From the NCBI GenBank assembly GCA_025210695.1, contig JAOARE010000008.1, forward strand, positions 124,001-188,000: a stretch of 64,000 bases of DNA. Direction: 5' to 3'. This stretch comes from Rickettsiales bacterium. GTDB lineage: Bacteria > Pseudomonadota > Alphaproteobacteria > Rickettsiales > CANDYO01. The notes below the pieces were generated by a model. It saw only the letters and a list, made by a program, of their open reading frames with translations, was not told the origin of the DNA and did no database searches. Position 1 is the first letter of the stretch, and every line of letters begins with the position of its first letter. A program made the position numbers and the translations under genes. Below, one piece after another: positions 1-9,792 of the stretch.

Positions 1-3000
1 TTTGTTCTGACCTTTCTACCGGACTTGTTCCTACTGAAGTTCCTGGATATGGATATAATACTACTACTACTGTAAATTGTGATGCTAGTTCCGGCTTTGA
101 ATGTCAAGACACAAGTGTATATTGTGAACCGTTTGAATGTATTGATGATCGTTACCCAGATCTACCATTTCTTGATCCAGAGATAGAAAAGGAACATGAC
201 TTAATCGATAATTTTAAATCTCCAAATTCATTAAGTATACCGATGCTTTACGAATCTTCTGTTTTATTGTTAATGTGTTATTTGATGATGAAATTTAATG
301 ATGTTGTTCCAGGATTAGGTAAAGGTTTAGCGAAAGGAGGAAGTGCTGGAAGAACTGCTCTTGGAGCTACGGCCAGCTCGTCTATGACTGATTTCAAGAA
401 TACATTATCAGGAATGAAAAATGCTAGTTTGAAATTAGTAACTGGAAAATCTGAATTAGAGAGGGGGATTGCTAGAAGAGAAAAATTTAATGAAGTTGTT
501 AATGTAGTCAAAAGGGACGTTGTTAGGGCAGTCGCATTAACAAAGGCAACTGTAACAGGTTTTGACAAAGCTGCAAGCGATGTATACAAAAAATCTGGTA
601 AGCTAAAAGCTCTCTTTTATCCGGTAAAGAAAGTGAAGCAATTAGCAGTTCTTGCTGCTAAATCCCCTGTTCTTGTTCTAAAAGGGGGGCTCATAGGAGC
701 TAGTCTCTTGAAGGATACGATTCTTAAACCAGGAAATTTAATGATAGGAACTCCTGAAGAAATTGCGGCTAGAAACAAGGCTGTTAAGGAGGCTAAAGCA
801 TATAATAGAGCAAAAGATGCATCCGAAGGCAAACAAGTTTCTCTATCCTATAAAGAAAAACTCACAAAAAGCATACAAGATAAAACTGGCATAACAAAAT
901 TCAATCAGAGAGTTGCTGATTTTGATGAAAAATACACGAAAGATGGGAAACTTCACTTAAGATCTGTTGGTGGAGCAATGAGAAGAGGTGTTGGAAGAGC
1001 TCTTTATAATACACGACCAGGGAAAGCTGTTTATGACGGTGCTACACGCTTGAAAGATTCTATTAAAGAAGAATATAGGGCTAGATTTACTGAACAAGGC
1101 AGAATAGATCGAGAAAATGCTAGAAGAAAAGACAATCAAATTCGTGCTCTTGCAGAACAATATCAGAAGGATGCTCCAGAAAGAAATAGAAGAGAAAAAC
1201 TAGATCGCCTTGCATCTGAAGCTTTGGAACAGCATTGTAAAAATTTAAATCTTGATAAAGAGTTATTATTAGGAATGTCTCAAGAAGACCAAGAACTATA
1301 TATTAAAAGAGCCTATGCAGAACTTCCTGAACATCTTAGAAGTTCTATCGCAGCCACAACTTCCTTTGATATGCTCAAAGCTCATCTAGAAAATGATAGA
1401 ATTAACAGAACGATAACAGATACAGACCCAAGTATTTTAGTAAATGAAGCTTATGATGCGTTAGATATAGACAAGGGAGCTTTTAACTCTCTAGATACCA
1501 AAGGAAAATTAGCGGCTTTAGAAAAAGGATTACGTGCTGCAGACCTTACAGGACCAGGTGCAATGGATTCATATCGTGCCTATCGATATTTAAAAGAAAA
1601 AGCTGAAGCTCAATTAGCGCAAGAAAAAGCAGCCCAAAAAGAGCAGAAAAGACAGCAATCATTTAGATATAAAGCTGGACAAGCTATAGGTGGAATGAAG
1701 CGAGGTATAGGACAAATGGGCCGAGGAATGAAGGGGCTTGGCCAAGGGGGTGTCCGTAGAGTGCAAAATGGCTTAAGTAGAATATCTAGAATAAGAGCAA
1801 GAGATATAACCTTAAGAAATGTTGCTGTTGGTACAGCCAGTGTTGCTTATGGAGCAATAAAATTTGCTACAAAGCCAGTAAGAATGACCGGACGAGCTAT
1901 TAAGAGGTCCTTTAATGAAGCTTTAGATAAAAGAGGAGTGAAAATTGACTTTAGTATGGGGTTCTATCGTCCTGCCACCTTTAGCTATACCAGAAAAGTT
2001 GCTAGCTTAGAAGGAAAAGGAACAACAAGGGAGAAACAATTATTGGGCTATAAGCAAAGATATGATAAAGACAAACTAAAAATTAATTATAAAAATGCAG
2101 ATAGAATTTTACAAGAATCTTGTGCTGTTTTGGGAATTACCAAAGCTGCAATAGATACAATGCCACCTGAAAAAAGAAAGGCATATATAGAAAAAGAATT
2201 CAATTCAACAATAGATATGGATATTTCACGAGACTTTGAAAGATATAAAGCTTATCGTGCTGCTCAAGCGGTGGTGGAGCATCGTGCTGCACAACCAGAA
2301 AAAACCAAGCTTGCCAAGAAACATAAGAAATCAGTTATAGAAGAATTGAATAAAAAAGAGGTTGATAGAAAACAAGCCATTGCAGATGCAAGGCGAGCTG
2401 AGCAGGTAGGAATAGCAAGAGAGCAAGCAGAAGAACGTAAAGTGCTAGAGCAACGAAGAAATAAAGATACCGCTCAATTATGTAAAGCTTTAAAAATGGA
2501 TTATAAAGAGTTTGTGATGATGGACAAAGAGTCTCAAGGAAGGTATCTATCCAGAGCTTATGCGGAATTACCACAAGATAAAAAAGACGCTAAGTTAAAT
2601 AAATTATATAGAGAAATAAGAGATGATATAGCAAGTAATGGAGAGATAACAACAGCTATAACCAGGATGAATAAAGGACTAGCTGAGTTAGGATTAAGCG
2701 AAGCAAGATATAACTCCCTTTCTCCAGAAGATCGTTTGGCAGCTTTAGAAAAAAGATTTAAGGAATCTGATCTTAATGTTAATGGTGGAGAGAAATATGC
2801 TGCATATCAATATTTCAAACGTAAAGCTCAAATAGAGGTGGACAATCTTGCAAGAGAGGAAGCAGCTAAAGGAACATTTTCTTATAAAGCTACAGGAGCA
2901 GTAATAGACGCAGTGGATAAAGCAAGTTCTGTTTTAACTAGTGTTAAGAATAAAGCTAAAGGTGCCAAAAACTATCTAGGTGAACAGGCAACTAAAGCAG

Positions 3001-3980
3001 GAAATACATGGGATCTTCTTAGAGGTAGAAGTGTAAGGCTAGAGGGAAAACAAACAACAGTAGCAAAAATGGCTGATTCTCATTATGCACATGCTAAACG
3101 TATTGTTAATGATGATAATGCAGGACAATTATTTACAGAAGCTTGTTCCACTTTAAATATTGATACAACAGCCTTTCATTCCATGAGCAAAGAAAGGAGT
3201 TTAGAATATATTTCAGAGAGACTTGATGCAAGGGCAGCTGAAATTACAAAAGGCAAAAAAATAAAAGAAAACACCGATGCGTTTAATACACTTGCTGATT
3301 CAACACGTGCTCATGCTAATTTAAAAGCAATTATAGAAAAAGGTGCAAAGGTTGAAGATCCGCTTGCTTCTGTTCAAGATCAAAGAGAGAAAACTATATC
3401 TTCTTATGAAAGTCAACATAGACAGGATCGTCATATGCAAGAAGTTACAGGAGAAGGAGATTCTTCAAATAGCTTGATAACCCGTGATGTTGGTGTTGAG
3501 TTAGGTCTAAATGGTGCTGTATTAGATTTAATGACTCATAAAAAAATTAGAACAGAAGCGATTGGAGAAAAAGCTGCAGAAGTTTTAGGGTTTAGTGAAG
3601 AAGATGCACAAACTTTCCTATCTTCAGAACAAGAAAAACAGCTTGAAATGCTAAATAAGGCAATGAGAGAAGAAACTATGGATTTATCTAGGAAGGAAGA
3701 TGGTAATGCTGATTTAAGTGATGATAAACACTATCTTGCCTATAGGACCTTAAAAGAAATAGCAGATAAAAATGTTCCTGCCTCAACTAATCCTTTTGAT
3801 GATAACTACGTTGACCCTGCAGAAACCGCTGCTTCGTCTATAATAGAAGAAACCGCTCCGAAAAAACCAAGTATTTTTGAAAAGGGTGAAAAAGATCTTA
3901 AATCTAGATCCAAAAAAGATCTTTTTGGCGATGAATCTGGTGATGATATGCTTGATTCAAAAGATCCTAAAAATAAATAA
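1..3980 (+). CDS. VirB6/TrbL-like protein, C-terminal part (5' end outside window)
   Basis: The reading frame is open from base 3 and has no stop before the first ATG at 243, so this is the 3' part of a larger gene. The visible N-terminal 80 residues are acidic with five cysteines, as in an extracytoplasmic loop. One strongly hydrophobic segment follows (around MLYESSVLLLMCYLMMK), ending in FNDVVPGLGKGLAKGG. That resembles the last membrane span and VPGLA-type motif of VirB6/TrbL channel proteins of type IV secretion systems. The remaining roughly 1,200 residues are Lys/Arg/Glu-rich and predicted helical. They hold about seven copies of a 35-60 residue motif (L-x-[IL]-x4-F-x2-[ML]-S-x-E-x-[KR]-x3-[IL]-x-K). 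Units 1-3 (about 1215-2280) are repeated as units 4-6 (about 2465-3340) with matching linkers. Rickettsiales VirB6 paralogs are known for long C-terminal extensions. The VirB6 call is inferred from one membrane segment and architecture; the rest of the gene is needed. Confidence 0.6.
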   Translation, partial: CSDLSTGLVPTEVPGYGYNTTTTVNCDASSGFECQDTSVYCEPFECIDDRYPDLPFLDPEIEKEHDLIDNFKSPNSLSIPMLYESSVLLLMCYLMMKFNDVVPGLGKGLAKGGSAGRTALGATASSSMTDFKNTLSGMKNASLKLVTGKSELERGIARREKFNEVVNVVKRDVVRAVALTKATVTGFDKAASDVYKKSGKLKALFYPVKKVKQLAVLAAKSPVLVLKGGLIGASLLKDTILKPGNLMIGTPEEIAARNKAVKEAKAYNRAKDASEGKQVSLSYKEKLTKSIQDKTGITKFNQRVADFDEKYTKDGKLHLRSVGGAMRRGVGRALYNTRPGKAVYDGATRLKDSIKEEYRARFTEQGRIDRENARRKDNQIRALAEQYQKDAPERNRREKLDRLASEALEQHCKNLNLDKELLLGMSQEDQELYIKRAYAELPEHLRSSIAATTSFDMLKAHLENDRINRTITDTDPSILVNEAYDALDIDKGAFNSLDTKGKLAALEKGLRAADLTGPGAMDSYRAYRYLKEKAEAQLAQEKAAQKEQKRQQSFRYKAGQAIGGMKRGIGQMGRGMKGLGQGGVRRVQNGLSRISRIRARDITLRNVAVGTASVAYGAIKFATKPVRMTGRAIKRSFNEALDKRGVKIDFSMGFYRPATFSYTRKVASLEGKGTTREKQLLGYKQRYDKDKLKINYKNADRILQESCAVLGITKAAIDTMPPEKRKAYIEKEFNSTIDMDISRDFERYKAYRAAQAVVEHRAAQPEKTKLAKKHKKSVIEELNKKEVDRKQAIADARRAEQVGIAREQAEERKVLEQRRNKDTAQLCKALKMDYKEFVMMDKESQGRYLSRAYAELPQDKKDAKLNKLYREIRDDIASNGEITTAITRMNKGLAELGLSEARYNSLSPEDRLAALEKRFKESDLNVNGGEKYAAYQYFKRKAQIEVDNLAREEAAKGTFSYKATGAVIDAVDKASSVLTSVKNKAKGAKNYLGEQATKAGNTWDLLRGRSVRLEGKQTTVAKMADSHYAHAKRIVNDDNAGQLFTEACSTLNIDTTAFHSMSKERSLEYISERLDARAAEITKGKKIKENTDAFNTLADSTRAHANLKAIIEKGAKVEDPLASVQDQREKTISSYESQHRQDRHMQEVTGEGDSSNSLITRDVGVELGLNGAVLDLMTHKKIRTEAIGEKAAEVLGFSEEDAQTFLSSEQEKQLEMLNKAMREETMDLSRKEDGNADLSDDKHYLAYRTLKEIADKNVPASTNPFDDNYVDPAETAASSIIEETAPKKPSIFEKGEKDLKSRSKKDLFGDESGDDMLDSKDPKNK

Positions 3981-4023
3981 GAGGGTATAAAGATTTGAGA
4001 ATAATTGCTGAAAAACTTTAATA

Positions 4024-6048
4024 TTATTTTGATCTTTGATTGGGGTTTTTAGTTTTTATTACGTTCCGAGCCCAGCTTCCTGCATTCTTAATTTTGGCAA
4101 AAACAGAACTTAATTTACTAGCTTCCTTTCTAGCTTCAGTCTTCGCTTTAGGAGTTAAAGATTTACAAGATTTATAGTAAATAGGAACTATGGTATATAA
4201 ATTTTTAATGACAAAAGTTCTATTATTTGTTTTGGCAACAAGTTTTGAAATGGTTATTTTATCTTCCATATAATCTGCAAGAGCGTTTAGTCCTTCTTTA
4301 TTGCCTATCCTTTTTGCAAATTCCGCCAATTTCTCTTCTTTTACACCCAATCTATTTAATTCTACAACATTAGGGTTACTAGGATTATTCCTGATAAAAT
4401 CGCCAATTAGTTTTTTTAATTGAGGATCTGCAAAAAAACTTTGTATGGACTCACTATCCATATCCTCAGATGCTTTGCGAATAACATCAGCAATATTTGT
4501 ATCTTTTGAAGTGCTGGTTTTAACTAATTCTATTTCTTTTGTTTTAGGTTCTGAGTTTCTTTTTCCTCTTATTTTGCTAGAAATGGATTCTGCCATTCTT
4601 TTGAGAGAGTCAAAATAATTCTTTCCCTTTTCTGTTATAATTTCTTGCTTATTGTCTTCAATTATTTCTGGAGAATCTTCTAAAGCTCTTTCTGACACAG
4701 CTTTAATACTAGTATCACTATATGCTTTCAATATAACCTTAAGTATTTGAGGTTTTGTTGATAGAGTATTGGCCATGTTTTTAAATAAATCCCCATATTC
4801 TCTATATCCTGCAAACCCTTCCATCTTTAAAAGATTATCTACAAAACTCTTTGATAATAAAGGAGTAATCTTTTCTGCTATTCTTGGTTCAGCTGCAATT
4901 TTAGAAAATTCTAGTATCATATCTGCTCTAATAGCTTCATTTTCTGGAGTCTTTTCATCGGTTGAAGATAAATAAGCAAGTAGTTTTGTTGTTGCAGGAA
5001 GAATAGTTTCTTTATAAGGACTGGCTAAAATTGCTTCAACTAAATCTTGGAATTCTTTAGGGTTATCTTTAGCTAAGTCAGAAATTAAAGTTCTAGAATA
5101 TTGTTGGTTTTTCAAGGCATCGAGATTGTAAATATCCTCAATTAATTTTTCTGTTGCCACTTTCTTTAAATCGCCCCGAACCTCTTCTTTAGAAGCCAGC
5201 TCTACAAGAGAATGGATCATTTCCTCCCAGTTCTTTTGAGTTAGTTTCTCTAATTCTTTATCATTCGTTTCATTATAAGGGAGGTTTGTATAACCTAATA
5301 TGGCATTGGTGACTTTATCTCTAGTTTTTTTGTCTTGAGAAAGAATTGTTCCAACTAATTTTTGAGATTCCTTAGGCCGATTACGGGGCAGATTTGAAAA
5401 TAATTTTTTAGAATTAGGATATATATCCAATCTAGGAATTTCATGAATATGATCCATTAACCTAGAGGTTGCGAGAGGTTTTAAGTTTTCTCTAACTTTT
5501 GGTTCTGAAGCTAAATCTACTAAAGAAATTACAAATTCATTATATCTATTATTAACATCATCAATGGTAACCGGAGGAACTGATGCAAAATTTACATAAG
5601 TGGATTGATAGCGAGTTAATTTCTCATATATGTTTAAGAGGGTTTTTGGTTTTGCTAGACAAGCAGCAATAAATTCTGGGGCATTTAAATGGTTTGTGAT
5701 GTTTTTATATGACTGTTGTTCTATAATCAAGGGGTGATTAAAAACAATTTCTAATATTCTTTGTAATTTTTCTGGCTCTATTTCAGCTAATTCTTCTGCT
5801 AACCCATTTTGAAGAAAGGTTCTTAAAGGATCATCACTAGCTTTTAGCCATAACCTTGTTCCCCTATAAAGAAAAGTGCTTGATCCTCTTAAGCCAAACT
5901 GCCAGAGAGTTTTTAATGATGGAGTTTTACCCTTTTGCCAATGGGATATATTATCTAATAAAATAAGAGTAGATTCAGGATTTCTAGCTAATTCTTGAGC
6001 AACCAGATTTATATCATATCTAATATTTTCGTCTATATCAGACGTCAT
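4024..6048 (-). CDS. Unknown protein with helical (HEAT/ARM-like) repeats
   Basis: I do not recognise this 674-residue protein. It has no signal peptide and no convincing membrane span; it is almost wholly alpha-helical and rich in Lys, Glu and Leu. A roughly 105-residue unit occurs about three times, at residues near 167, 273 and 378. Each copy has a LVDLASEPKVRE-type helix followed by LK.[LV]AT..L..DI and then NPKEFQ-LV--IL. This looks like an alpha-solenoid scaffold or effector. The tail after residue 600 is strongly basic. A GAGAAAG ribosome binding site precedes the ATG. It converges with the VirB6-like gene, leaving 43 bases between the stops, and diverges from obg. No function can be assigned. 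Confidence 0.75.
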   Translation of the reverse strand: MTSDIDENIRYDINLVAQELARNPESTLILLDNISHWQKGKTPSLKTLWQFGLRGSSTFLYRGTRLWLKASDDPLRTFLQNGLAEELAEIEPEKLQRILEIVFNHPLIIEQQSYKNITNHLNAPEFIAACLAKPKTLLNIYEKLTRYQSTYVNFASVPPVTIDDVNNRYNEFVISLVDLASEPKVRENLKPLATSRLMDHIHEIPRLDIYPNSKKLFSNLPRNRPKESQKLVGTILSQDKKTRDKVTNAILGYTNLPYNETNDKELEKLTQKNWEEMIHSLVELASKEEVRGDLKKVATEKLIEDIYNLDALKNQQYSRTLISDLAKDNPKEFQDLVEAILASPYKETILPATTKLLAYLSSTDEKTPENEAIRADMILEFSKIAAEPRIAEKITPLLSKSFVDNLLKMEGFAGYREYGDLFKNMANTLSTKPQILKVILKAYSDTSIKAVSERALEDSPEIIEDNKQEIITEKGKNYFDSLKRMAESISSKIRGKRNSEPKTKEIELVKTSTSKDTNIADVIRKASEDMDSESIQSFFADPQLKKLIGDFIRNNPSNPNVVELNRLGVKEEKLAEFAKRIGNKEGLNALADYMEDKITISKLVAKTNNRTFVIKNLYTIVPIYYKSCKSLTPKAKTEARKEASKLSSVFAKIKNAGSWARNVIKTKNPNQRSK

Positions 6049-6111
6049 AGCTTTCTCTAATTCTCTAATATTGTAACTTATTATTTAAGACATAAGAATA
6101 TTCTAATATAA

Positions 6112-6126
6112 TTAATTCTTTATTAA
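6112..6126. promoter_or_regulatory. CtrA-box-like TTAA-N7-TTAA
   Basis: TTAATTCTTTATTAA matches the two half-sites of the CtrA motif. It sits just upstream of the obg -35 element and within the divergent region to the 674-residue protein. The sequence is AT-rich, so chance occurrence is quite possible. Confidence 0.25.
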
Positions 6127-6139
6127 GATTTATTGATTC

Positions 6140-6168
6140 TTGCACATTTAAGGCCTTACAGCTATAAT
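6140..6168 (+). promoter_or_regulatory. Sigma-70-type promoter for obg-murF operon
   Basis: TTGCAC (6140-6145) and TATAAT (6163-6168) are separated by exactly 17 bases. Transcription would start near 6174-6176. That makes the upstream ATG at 6174 almost leaderless and supports the conserved obg start at 6201. Confidence 0.7.
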
Positions 6169-6200
6169 TTGCTATGGTTTTGATAATGTTCGAGAAAAAT

Positions 6201-7196
6201 ATGAAATTTCTAGATGAAGCAAAGATATATATAAAAAGTGGTGATGGTGGTTCTGGTTGCAGAAGTTTTCGTAGAGAGAAATTCGTTGCTGAAGGTGGAC
6301 CTAACGGAGGTAATGGAGGAAAAGGTGGGCATGTTTATGTTGAATGTGTGGCCAATCTTAATACATTGATAGACTTTCGTTATCAACAACATTTTAAAGC
6401 TAAAAATGGTGCCTCAGGTGGTGGACAAGACTGCCATGGAGCATCTGCTGAGCCTTTGGTTATTAAGGTTCCTGTTGGAACAGAAATATTGACTGAAGAT
6501 GGAGAGCATGTGATTGCTGATTTCACCGAAGTGGGGCAAAAAATATTATTAGCCAAAGGTGGTGATGGTGGATTTGGTAATGCTCATTTTAAATCTTCAA
6601 CTAATCAAGCTCCTGAGCGCAAAACTCTTGGCTGGCCTGGAGAAGAAATGTGGGTTTGGCTTAGACTTAAATTGATTTCTGATTCTGGATTAGTGGGCTT
6701 GCCAAATGCAGGAAAGTCTACTTTTCTTTCTAGTGTTTCTGCAGCAAAACCTAAGATAGCCGATTATCCTTTTACCACTTTAAAGCCTCAGCTTGGTGTG
6801 GTTTATATTGACGATAGTGAATTTGTGATTGCAGATTTACCAGGGCTTATTGCTGGGGCACATGAGGGGGTAGGCCTTGGTGATAAATTCTTAAAACATG
6901 TGGAACGTTCGGGAGTTTTACTTCATTTAATAGATGCAACTCAAGAAAATATTATAGAAGCTTATGATATTATTCGTACAGAATTGGTTGAATATGGATT
7001 AGAGAATAAAATTGAAGTGATTTCTTTAAGTAAATGTGATGCTTTGGATGAAGAGGAAATAAAGAAAAAACAGGCTCTTTTGAAGAAACATACTAAGCAA
7101 AAAATTTATGCCATTTCATCGGCAGCGAAACAAGGAATAAAACCTGTATTGCGCGAGCTTTATAAACATATTGAAGAGTTTAGAGAAACTGCATGA
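6201..7196 (+). CDS. obg: GTPase Obg/CgtA
   Basis: Obg is a large-ribosomal-subunit-associated GTPase needed for ribosome assembly and growth control. The N-terminal glycine-rich Obg fold begins [19 protein letters not shown] and carries repeated GG motifs up to about residue 155. The G domain follows with P-loop [10 protein letters not shown]3 DLPGLI, and G4 as SKCD in place of NKxD, a variant I believe occurs in alphaproteobacterial homologs. The final SAA (ISSAAKQG) is the G5 motif. The protein is 331 residues, the usual length for a short-tailed Obg. An in-frame ATG nine codons upstream (6174) is possible, but the conserved N terminus, a GAGAAA ribosome binding site and the predicted transcription start all favour 6201. 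It overlaps murF by ATGA, so the two are translationally coupled. Confidence 0.95.
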   Translation: MKFLDEAKIYIKSGDGGSGCRSFRREKFVAEGGPNGGNGGKGGHVYVECVANLNTLIDFRYQQHFKAKNGASGGGQDCHGASAEPLVIKVPVGTEILTEDGEHVIADFTEVGQKILLAKGGDGGFGNAHFKSSTNQAPERKTLGWPGEEMWVWLRLKLISDSGLVGLPNAGKSTFLSSVSAAKPKIADYPFTTLKPQLGVVYIDDSEFVIADLPGLIAGAHEGVGLGDKFLKHVERSGVLLHLIDATQENIIEAYDIIRTELVEYGLENKIEVISLSKCDALDEEEIKKKQALLKKHTKQKIYAISSAAKQGIKPVLRELYKHIEEFRETA

Positions 7197-8572
7197 GTTG
7201 GACATCTAAAGAAGCAGTTTTAGCAACAAAAGGAGAGGCTTTCTCAGATTGGCAGGGAGAAAATATTGTTTTTGATAGTCGTCTTATTAAAAAAGGAGAT
7301 ATTTTCCTAGCCCTTCCAGGGGGAGCTTCAGATGGTCATGATTATGTAAAATCTGCTTTAGAAAAAGGAGCATCTGGCGCCATTGTTTCAAGAGTTCCTG
7401 AAATGGTAAATAAAGAGAAATTGCTCTTAGTTTCTGATTGCCTAAAAGCCTTATCAGACATGGCTCTTTACAAACGCAAGAAATCCAATGCTAAATTTAT
7501 AGCAGTGACCGGCAGTGTTGGTAAGACTAGCACCAAGGAATTATTAGGTCTTGCTTTATCTGCGCATGGTAAAACATTTATCAGCAGAGGAAATTATAAT
7601 AATTTTTTAGGTGTGCCAATTAATTTAGCTTCCTTGTCCGATGATGCAGAATATGCAGTTATTGAAATGGGCATGGATCATAAGGGAGAGATCACTCCTT
7701 TAAGCAATTTAACCAAGCCTGATATTGCCATAATCACAGCAATTGAAAAAATCCATATAGCAAATTTTGATTCCATTGAAGGAATTGCTGAAGCTAAAGC
7801 AGAAATCTTCACAGGAATGAATAAAGAAGGAATCGCCATAATAAATTCTTTAAGTAATTGTCATGAGTTGCTGAAGAAGAAGGCCGCTCCACATGGAGCA
7901 ATTAGTTTAGGGGTGGAAAGCAAGGTTTCTAATTATCAGGTTAAAAATAATGCTACTAAAGCTGAGTTAAATATATTGGATAAAGAAATTACTCTTAATA
8001 TAGATAATATTTTAGGAATTCACCAAATTAACAACATGGCTATGGCATTATCCTGCGTGGCAAGTTTAAATCTTGATCCTGCAAAATCAATTCCATATTT
8101 AGAAAAATTTCAATTGCCAAGGGGCAGGGGGCTTGTTTCTAAAATTTCCGTTAATGATAAAAATATTACCTTAATTGATGATAGCTATAATGCGGGACCA
8201 GTTTCTGTTAAAGCAGCTCTTAAAAACCTTAGTTACTATAATGGAAGAAGAGTTGTTATTTTGGGCGATATGGTTGATATGGGCGATGAGGCCTTAAAAC
8301 TTCATTTAGACTTGAAGCAAGATATAATAGATAATAAAATTGATAAAGTGATTTGCTTTGGCAAAATGATGAGCAATTTATATGAAACTTTGCCTGAAGA
8401 TAAAAAACTGGGTAAGTACTTAACCTTAAAGGAATTGGCTTTAGAGCTGCCAGATAAATTAGCAAATGGAGATGTTTTACTTATTAAAGGATCTTTCTAT
8501 TTGACTAAATTATATTGGTTTACCCAGCATTTAATGGATGGAACTTTAGATATTATAATTGGAGAAAAGTAG
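7193..8572 (+). CDS. murF: UDP-N-acetylmuramoyl-tripeptide--D-alanyl-D-alanine ligase
   Basis: MurF adds D-Ala-D-Ala to UDP-MurNAc-tripeptide, the last cytoplasmic step of the muropeptide precursor. The 459-residue protein has the Mur ligase order: N-terminal substrate domain with [16 protein letters not shown], ATPase domain with P-loop [12 protein letters not shown], then [10 protein letters not shown] and [10 protein letters not shown], and a C-terminal domain with DDSYNAGP. The start codon overlaps the obg stop (ATGA). The other mur genes are not adjacent, and mraY lies 3.4 kb downstream as a separate unit, so the usual dcw cluster is broken up here. This organism evidently makes peptidoglycan precursors. 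Confidence 0.95.
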   Translation: MSWTSKEAVLATKGEAFSDWQGENIVFDSRLIKKGDIFLALPGGASDGHDYVKSALEKGASGAIVSRVPEMVNKEKLLLVSDCLKALSDMALYKRKKSNAKFIAVTGSVGKTSTKELLGLALSAHGKTFISRGNYNNFLGVPINLASLSDDAEYAVIEMGMDHKGEITPLSNLTKPDIAIITAIEKIHIANFDSIEGIAEAKAEIFTGMNKEGIAIINSLSNCHELLKKKAAPHGAISLGVESKVSNYQVKNNATKAELNILDKEITLNIDNILGIHQINNMAMALSCVASLNLDPAKSIPYLEKFQLPRGRGLVSKISVNDKNITLIDDSYNAGPVSVKAALKNLSYYNGRRVVILGDMVDMGDEALKLHLDLKQDIIDNKIDKVICFGKMMSNLYETLPEDKKLGKYLTLKELALELPDKLANGDVLLIKGSFYLTKLYWFTQHLMDGTLDIIIGEK

Positions 8573-8574
8573 TA

Positions 8575-9075
8575 ATGAATAAAAATGTTTCTGTGCTAAA
8601 GAAAATAACAAAGTTTTTATTTTTGAATTTAATAGTTTTTGCTGTGCCGATTGTGCTTATATGGATGTTTTCTGACTCTACAAATGCTGTAATGGTGGAG
8701 AAAATCTTGCGAAGCCTTTGCCCCAAAGTTGGGTTGGATACTTCCTTAAAATATAGTTTGATAATCTCTTTTTCATTGCTTCTTTGCTCTTTTGTTTTTT
8801 TATTCTGGAGCATTTGTAAATTATATAAATATTTAATTACCAAGCTAAGTAAATCTTTCAATATAATTATGGCAGTGATTATCTCTGCAATTTATGTTGC
8901 GATATTTAGAGGGGTGCTGGTTATACTCTGGTTAATAGATTCCTTCTATTATGAAATGCCTTCAAACCGTGAATCTATAAATTATTTAGGAGAGCATTTT
9001 ATTTGGTTCGGTGGAGCTTTGTTTATTGTGACTCTGGTTTGGAAGATTTCTAAAATTTATAAGAAGAGAAAGTAG
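8575..9075 (+). CDS. Small four-span membrane protein, unknown
   Basis: This 166-residue protein has about four transmembrane segments (roughly residues 13-31, 55-77, 88-115 and 140-158) and short basic loops. I do not recognise a family. The start at 8575 lies two bases after the murF stop, with GGAGAAAAG from the murF end acting as ribosome binding site; a start upstream inside murF is therefore unlikely. It is the third gene of the obg operon and is followed two bases later by an acetyltransferase. An envelope role is guessed from position only. Confidence 0.7.
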   Translation: MNKNVSVLKKITKFLFLNLIVFAVPIVLIWMFSDSTNAVMVEKILRSLCPKVGLDTSLKYSLIISFSLLLCSFVFLFWSICKLYKYLITKLSKSFNIIMAVIISAIYVAIFRGVLVILWLIDSFYYEMPSNRESINYLGEHFIWFGGALFIVTLVWKISKIYKKRK

Positions 9076-9077
9076 CT

Positions 9078-9701
9078 ATGATACATCCTGATCCAAGTGT
9101 TTTATATCCCATTGAAGGAGTTACAAGAACCTGTTTTTTAAAAAACATCATAACCAAGCCACAAATAATTGTTGGTGATTATACTTATTATGATGATCCT
9201 GAGGATATATATAATTTTGAGAAAAATGTTCTATATCTATTTGATTTTTCAGTAGAGAAGCTCATTATTGGTAAGTTCTGTCAAATTGCCACTGGGGTTA
9301 GATTCATTACCAATGGAGGGAGTCATTCTTTTAATGGCATTTCAACTTATCCTTTTAAGGTTATGGGAAAGTCTTGGGCTAATTCTTCAATGAAAACTGT
9401 TAGTAAAGGTGATACAATAATTGGTAATGATGTTTGGATTGGCAATAGCGCCACTATAATGAATGGAATTACTGTTGGTGATGGGGCCATTATTGGTGCA
9501 AATAGCCTGGTAACTAAGGATGTTGATCCTTATACTATTGTTGGGGGAAACCCAGCAAAAGTTATTCGCAAAAGATTTGATGATAAAACAATAGAGTTTC
9601 TTCTTGAGCTAGCTTGGTGGAATTGGTCGGTTGAAAAAATCACCAAGAATCTTAAGGCAATAACTACTGGAGATTTAGAAGCTTTAAAGTCTAAAGTTTG
9701 A
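9078..9701 (+). CDS. Vat/CatB-family hexapeptide acetyltransferase
   Basis: This is a left-handed beta-helix acetyltransferase of the xenobiotic (CatB/Vat) type, 207 residues. The N-terminal GDYTYYDDPEDI, the central histidine of NGGSHSFNG (the catalytic position in this family), repeated hexapeptides such as IGNDVWIGNSATIMNG and IGANSLVTKDV, and IVGGNPAKVIRKRF near the end are all family hallmarks. Members acetylate chloramphenicol or streptogramin A, but many chromosomal homologs have unknown acceptors, so resistance should not be assumed. It lies two bases after the membrane protein gene with a GAGAAAG ribosome binding site and is probably the last gene of the obg operon. Confidence 0.85.
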   Translation: MIHPDPSVLYPIEGVTRTCFLKNIITKPQIIVGDYTYYDDPEDIYNFEKNVLYLFDFSVEKLIIGKFCQIATGVRFITNGGSHSFNGISTYPFKVMGKSWANSSMKTVSKGDTIIGNDVWIGNSATIMNGITVGDGAIIGANSLVTKDVDPYTIVGGNPAKVIRKRFDDKTIEFLLELAWWNWSVEKITKNLKAITTGDLEALKSKV

Positions 9702-9709
9702 GGTTGAAG

Positions 9710-9730
9710 AAAGCATTGCTTTTTTATTTC
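9710..9730 (+). terminator. Weak intrinsic terminator after the acetyltransferase
   Basis: AAAGC-ATT-GCTTT is a five-base-pair stem with a three-base loop, running into TTTTTATTT. The short stem makes it a weak candidate, but it sits 10 bases after the last operon stop codon. Confidence 0.4.
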
Positions 9731-9792
9731 CTTGTTATATATAATTATGCTATAGTTAATTATTAAATTAATTGTAATATAAAGAGAAATAT

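Noticed and set aside
243-3980. Start of the first gene at the ATG at 243
   Set aside because: The frame is open for 80 codons further upstream to the window edge, and no ribosome binding site precedes 243; the gene is truncated by the window.
8553-8861. 102-codon minus-strand ORF
   Set aside because: It overlaps the end of murF and the four-span membrane protein gene, both well supported, and lacks a ribosome binding site.
9078-9701. Antibiotic resistance gene
   Set aside because: The Vat/CatB-like family includes many chromosomal enzymes with unknown acceptors, and the gene is embedded in a housekeeping operon, so resistance is not supported.
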